A DNA stretch of 9,361 bases from NCBI GenBank assembly GCA_002347085.1, contig DDWW01000061.1, positions 1 to 9,361 on the forward strand. The letters are read 5' to 3'. Origin of the DNA: Desulfobulbaceae bacterium UBA2276 (GTDB lineage: Bacteria; Desulfobacterota; Desulfobulbia; Desulfobulbales; Desulfocapsaceae). The position numbers and the translations under genes were made by a program. Positions 5,806 through 9,361 of the stretch are shown piece after piece (position 1 is the first letter of the stretch; each line of letters opens with the position of its first letter). The notes under the pieces were generated by a model, which saw only the letters and a list, made by a program, of their open reading frames with translations, searched no databases and was not told the origin of the DNA.

Positions 5806-7078
5806 GACGAAGCTCCGCCCTGCCGGGGATGCTTTCACCAACAATAAGAGACGCCAGGGTCTCCCGCCTGCGAATCAGCTCGTAGCTCTCACCATCCACC
5901 AACACCTCGGCCACCCGGGGCCGTGAGTTATAGTTGGAGGACATACTGAAGCCATAGGCTCCAGTGCTCATCACCGCCAGCAGGTCGCCCTGCCCCACTC
6001 GGGCGATCTCCCGATCTTTGGCCAGAAAATCTCCAGTCTCACAGATTGGCCCGACAATATCCACCACCTCATGCTCAGCGCCCTTCTCCTGCACCGGTAC
6101 GATTGCATGATAGGCGCCATACAGGCTGGGCCGAGTCAAGTCGTTCATGGCCGCATCGACGACCACAAAATTCTTCACCTGGTCAACGCCCCGATTGCTC
6201 TTGGTATATTGGACTTCGGTCACCAGAATGGCGGCGTTGCCGACAATCACCCGGCCCGGTTCCAGAATCAGCGTAGCCTTTACCCCCTGCAACTCTGTCT
6301 TGATCGCTGCGGCATATTCTTGGGGATGGGGTGGCTGTTCCGCGTCATAGGTAATGCCGACCCCGCCACCCAGATCGATAAATTCGATAGTAATCCCTTT
6401 GTCGGCAAGCCTTGCCACCAAGGCCTTTACCTTTCGCAAGGAGTCGATAAAAGGGGAAATCAGGGTTAATTGTGAACCGATATGGCAACTCACTCCCTTG
6501 ATTTTGATATTCTCCATCGCCATCGCCCGGGTATAGAGATCAAAGGCCTCGGCAATAGGGATGCCAAACTTGTTCTTGGCCAGTCCGGTGGAGATATAGG
6601 CATGGGTCTGAGGGTCAACATCGGGATTGACGCGGAAAGAGACCGGGGCCTGGACGCCCATGGCAGCGGCCACCCGCTGCAGGCGTTCAAGTTCCTGGGC
6701 GGATTCCACATTAAAGAGGAGGATTCCGGCCTCCAAGGCATAGCGCAATTCCGCCTCGGTCTTGCCCACCCCTGAATAGATAATCCGTTTGGGATCAACA
6801 CCGGCGGTAATGGCCCGATACAACTCGCCACCGGAGACAATGTCGGCACCACCCCCAAGGCCTGCGAAAAGATTGAGGATAGCAATATTGGAGCAGGCCT
6901 TGACCGCAAAACAGGTCAGATGATCAATACCGGCAAAGGCAGAATCAAAGGCCTGAAAATGACGAGTCAGGGTCGCCTTGGAGTAGAGATAAAAAGGGGT
7001 TCCAATATCCTTGGCAATGGCGGCGACAGCCACCTGTTCGCAGAAAAGCTCCCCGTTTTTTGATACAAAATGATTCAA
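5795..7078 (-). CDS. lysA: Diaminopimelate decarboxylase
   Basis: PLP enzyme (alanine racemase-like fold III) that decarboxylates meso-diaminopimelate to lysine. The 427-aa protein has the PLP lysine in FAVKAC (K60), SGGELYRA (82-89), SCHIGSQ (197-203), the phosphate-binding DLGGGVG (235-241), EPGR (273-276), the substrate-site GPICETGDFLA (343-353; C346, E347) and GAYGFSMSSNYNSRP (373-387). Length is typical. The start is a TTG at 7078, supported by GAGG five bases upstream and by the N-terminus MNHFVSKNGELFCE, which resembles other bacterial LysA starts. The frame offers no suitable ATG. The weak start codon may keep its level below that of dapF and dapA. A 119-bp gap with a hairpin separates it from the upstream lipoprotein gene. 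Confidence 0.97.
   Translation of the reverse strand: MNHFVSKNGELFCEQVAVAAIAKDIGTPFYLYSKATLTRHFQAFDSAFAGIDHLTCFAVKACSNIAILNLFAGLGGGADIVSGGELYRAITAGVDPKRIIYSGVGKTEAELRYALEAGILLFNVESAQELERLQRVAAAMGVQAPVSFRVNPDVDPQTHAYISTGLAKNKFGIPIAEAFDLYTRAMAMENIKIKGVSCHIGSQLTLISPFIDSLRKVKALVARLADKGITIEFIDLGGGVGITYDAEQPPHPQEYAAAIKTELQGVKATLILEPGRVIVGNAAILVTEVQYTKSNRGVDQVKNFVVVDAAMNDLTRPSLYGAYHAIVPVQEKGAEHEVVDIVGPICETGDFLAKDREIARVGQGDLLAVMSTGAYGFSMSSNYNSRPRVAEVLVDGESYELIRRRETLASLIVGESIPGRAELRHGH
5813..5816 (-). promoter_or_regulatory. Ribosome-binding site deciding the dapF start
   Basis: GGAG on the minus strand, seven bases before ATG 5805 and inside the lysA coding end. It favours this start over the in-frame extension to 5844. 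Confidence 0.6.
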
Positions 7079-7083
7079 GACAA

Positions 7084-7087
7084 CCTC
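7084..7087 (-). promoter_or_regulatory. Ribosome-binding site for the TTG start of lysA
   Basis: GAGG on the minus strand, five bases before TTG 7078. It is the only Shine-Dalgarno-like sequence close to the N-terminus expected for LysA and so supports the rare start codon. Confidence 0.55.
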
Positions 7088-7117
7088 AAACAGGTAAAAG
7101 GTAAAAGTATATAAAGT

Positions 7118-7188
7118 AACTACCCAGGTTGGTTATAAGGTGTAAAACGGGCCTTAGCTGGTGTTTTTAGGCCTTCACCCGAGTAGTT
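7118..7188. repeat. Inverted repeat / hairpin in the lipoprotein-lysA gap
   Basis: Arms 7118-7129 and 7177-7188 pair over 12 positions. On the minus-strand transcript the two imperfect positions become G-U wobbles (AACTACTCGGGT with ACCTGGGTAGTT), so the stem is fully paired as RNA in the direction of the genes. An inner GGCCT/AGGCC match could extend the structure. Just outside, the sequence from the lipoprotein stop reads CGTTTACGAAAC, which resembles the CGTTACGAAAT ends of the two elements at 1334 and 3944; a distant family link is possible but unproven. No T-run follows, so it is not a classic terminator. Confidence 0.5.
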
Positions 7189-7197
7189 TCGTAAACG

Positions 7198-8258
7198 TTA
7201 CTGTCGAACTGTGGCCTCGGCCGAAGGCTTGCTCTCGTTGGCTGGCTTCATGTTGTCATAGGCCGTTACCGAATAATAAAAAGACCCACCGGCAGGAGCG
7301 TTGTTATCTTCGTAGATGGTATATATTGACTCAACGTCACCAATCTTCACGCTCTTTTTCTGGTCAGCCGCCCGACGGTACACATGATAACCCTGGAGAT
7401 CACTGGCGGTAGAATTTTCCCAGAAGATCTTAAAGCCTTTGCTCGTGGCAATGACGGTTACCCCGGCTGGTGATTCAGGCGGTGTCAGATCCACTGGCGT
7501 TACCGTTGTCACCTCGCTCACGCCGCCGTCAACCGCATTGCCATCAACTTGGAGAACTGACTGAATTTTATAAGAATAGTTCTGACCATTCTGCACCGAG
7601 GCATCGGTATAGCGTGTTTCTTTACCGGCCGGGCCAACTTTTTCAAAGGACTTCTTATCAAGACTTCGTAATACCTGGTACTGCACTGGTAGATCAAGCG
7701 GTTGTCCATCCATTAACTGAGCCGCTGGCTGCCACTGTAAACGAACCGTACGATCACCGCCAGAGGCCTGTAATCCGGTAGGGGCCTTGGCCGGCATATG
7801 CCAGACAAAGGTGACGATATTGGAGTCAGCGCTTGCCGCCCACCAACTGGTACGGGAGCGTACCTTGAAGAAATATTTATCACCGGAACGCAGGAGCGCG
7901 CTTTCATAAATTCCCTTCCGTCTGCCATCACCACCCATCGTCCCACCGGGGACGATTATGGGCTCCCCAAACGGAATGGGGCAGGTGGCACAATAACTGT
8001 CGAGTGGGGTCACGGCCCGATAGACTTCAAAAGAGGCAATATCGGTAAGATCGGTTCCCTTGATGGTCTCAACTGGATAGGACCAGGTCAGCGTTACCCC
8101 TTTTTCGTCCACCGTATAGCGTAGATCATCAATGGCCTTGGGGACAATATTTTCAGGAGGTACCGGCATAGTCTTATATCCACAACCCCCGAGCAACAAG
8201 GTTCCCGCAAGCAACAATGTCCCGATTCGATTTGCTCGATTTGCCAGAAAAGCAATTT

Positions 8259-8262
<4 letters not shown>
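7198..8262 (-). CDS. Lipoprotein with three fibronectin type III-like domains
   Basis: A 354-aa predicted lipoprotein of unknown function. A signal sequence with hydrophobic core 14-24 ends in the lipobox LLGGC (C27 would be lipidated), followed by GYKTMPVPP, a Pro-rich lead resembling the CG-K-P-PP start of LptM-like small lipoproteins. Three fibronectin type III-like repeats follow, about 41-155, 157-255 and 260-353. Each has the W-x-P / Y-x-V-x-R / YxYxVxA strand pattern (for example WSYP 60-63, YQVLRS 195-200, GYHVYRR 291-297, YYSVTAYD 329-336). The first domain holds an unusual CATC pair (C91, C94). Its ATG overlaps the argH stop (ATGA), and a hairpin separates it from lysA. The position inside an arginine/lysine block is probably operon sharing and does not show a metabolic role. 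The final location (outer or inner membrane, periplasmic face) is inferred. Confidence 0.87.

Positions 8263-9361
<1,099 letters not shown>

Noticed and set aside
7092..7105. Two tandem AGGTAAA heptamers before lysA
   Set aside because: Only two units, in low-complexity sequence; likely chance.
7105..7115. TATACT -10-like box upstream of lysA
   Set aside because: No -35 box at a suitable distance, and such AT-rich matches are common by chance.
7262..7280. Sequence GCCGTTACCGAATAAT resembling the repeat-element end
   Set aside because: It lies inside the lipoprotein gene and encodes the conserved YSVTA strand of an FN3 domain; no hairpin arm or other element block accompanies it.

Overview
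This is a densely packed bacterial chromosomal segment in which every gene I can support is read on the minus strand, so transcription runs from high to low coordinates. In that direction the order is argH (5' end beyond the window), a fibronectin type III lipoprotein, lysA, dapF, dapA, dapB, folK, a promoter, a small membrane-anchored cysteine-motif protein, a transaldolase of the small TalC/FSA family, a secreted lytic transglycosylase, and pgsA. The order argH - lipoprotein - lysA - dapF - dapA - dapB, the moderate base composition and the protein flavour suggest a member of the Desulfobacterota (Desulfobulbales-like). That assignment is inference from gene order and family resemblance, with no marker gene behind it.

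Region 9361-2549 is an amino-acid biosynthesis block. ArgH makes the last step to arginine. DapA and DapB begin the diaminopimelate branch, DapF converts LL- to meso-diaminopimelate, and LysA decarboxylates that to lysine. The steps between tetrahydrodipicolinate and LL-diaminopimelate (DapL or the succinylase set) are not encoded here. FolK (folate) closes the block. Genes are coupled by short overlaps: argH/lipoprotein share ATGA, and lysA/dapF overlap by 11 bases.

Region 2548-1 looks like a second transcription unit. A near-consensus sigma-70-type promoter (perfect TATAAT) lies upstream of the small cysteine-motif gene, which overlaps the transaldolase gene by ATGA. The lytic transglycosylase and phosphatidylglycerophosphate synthase genes follow closely. 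This unit mixes central carbon metabolism with envelope functions.

The most notable non-coding feature is a set of palindromic intergenic elements. Two related copies of about 100 bp (1334-1431 and 3944-4052) share an identical 25-base end, conserved internal blocks and an identical GTTA-T7 end, and fill most of the fsa-slt and dapA-dapB gaps. A third, different hairpin (7118-7188) fills the lipoprotein-lysA gap. Each begins at or within a few bases of the stop codon of the preceding gene. They look like REP/MITE-type elements or mRNA-processing hairpins. I see no tRNA, rRNA, CRISPR array, transposase, phage gene or defence system, and the protein-coding content is conventional housekeeping.
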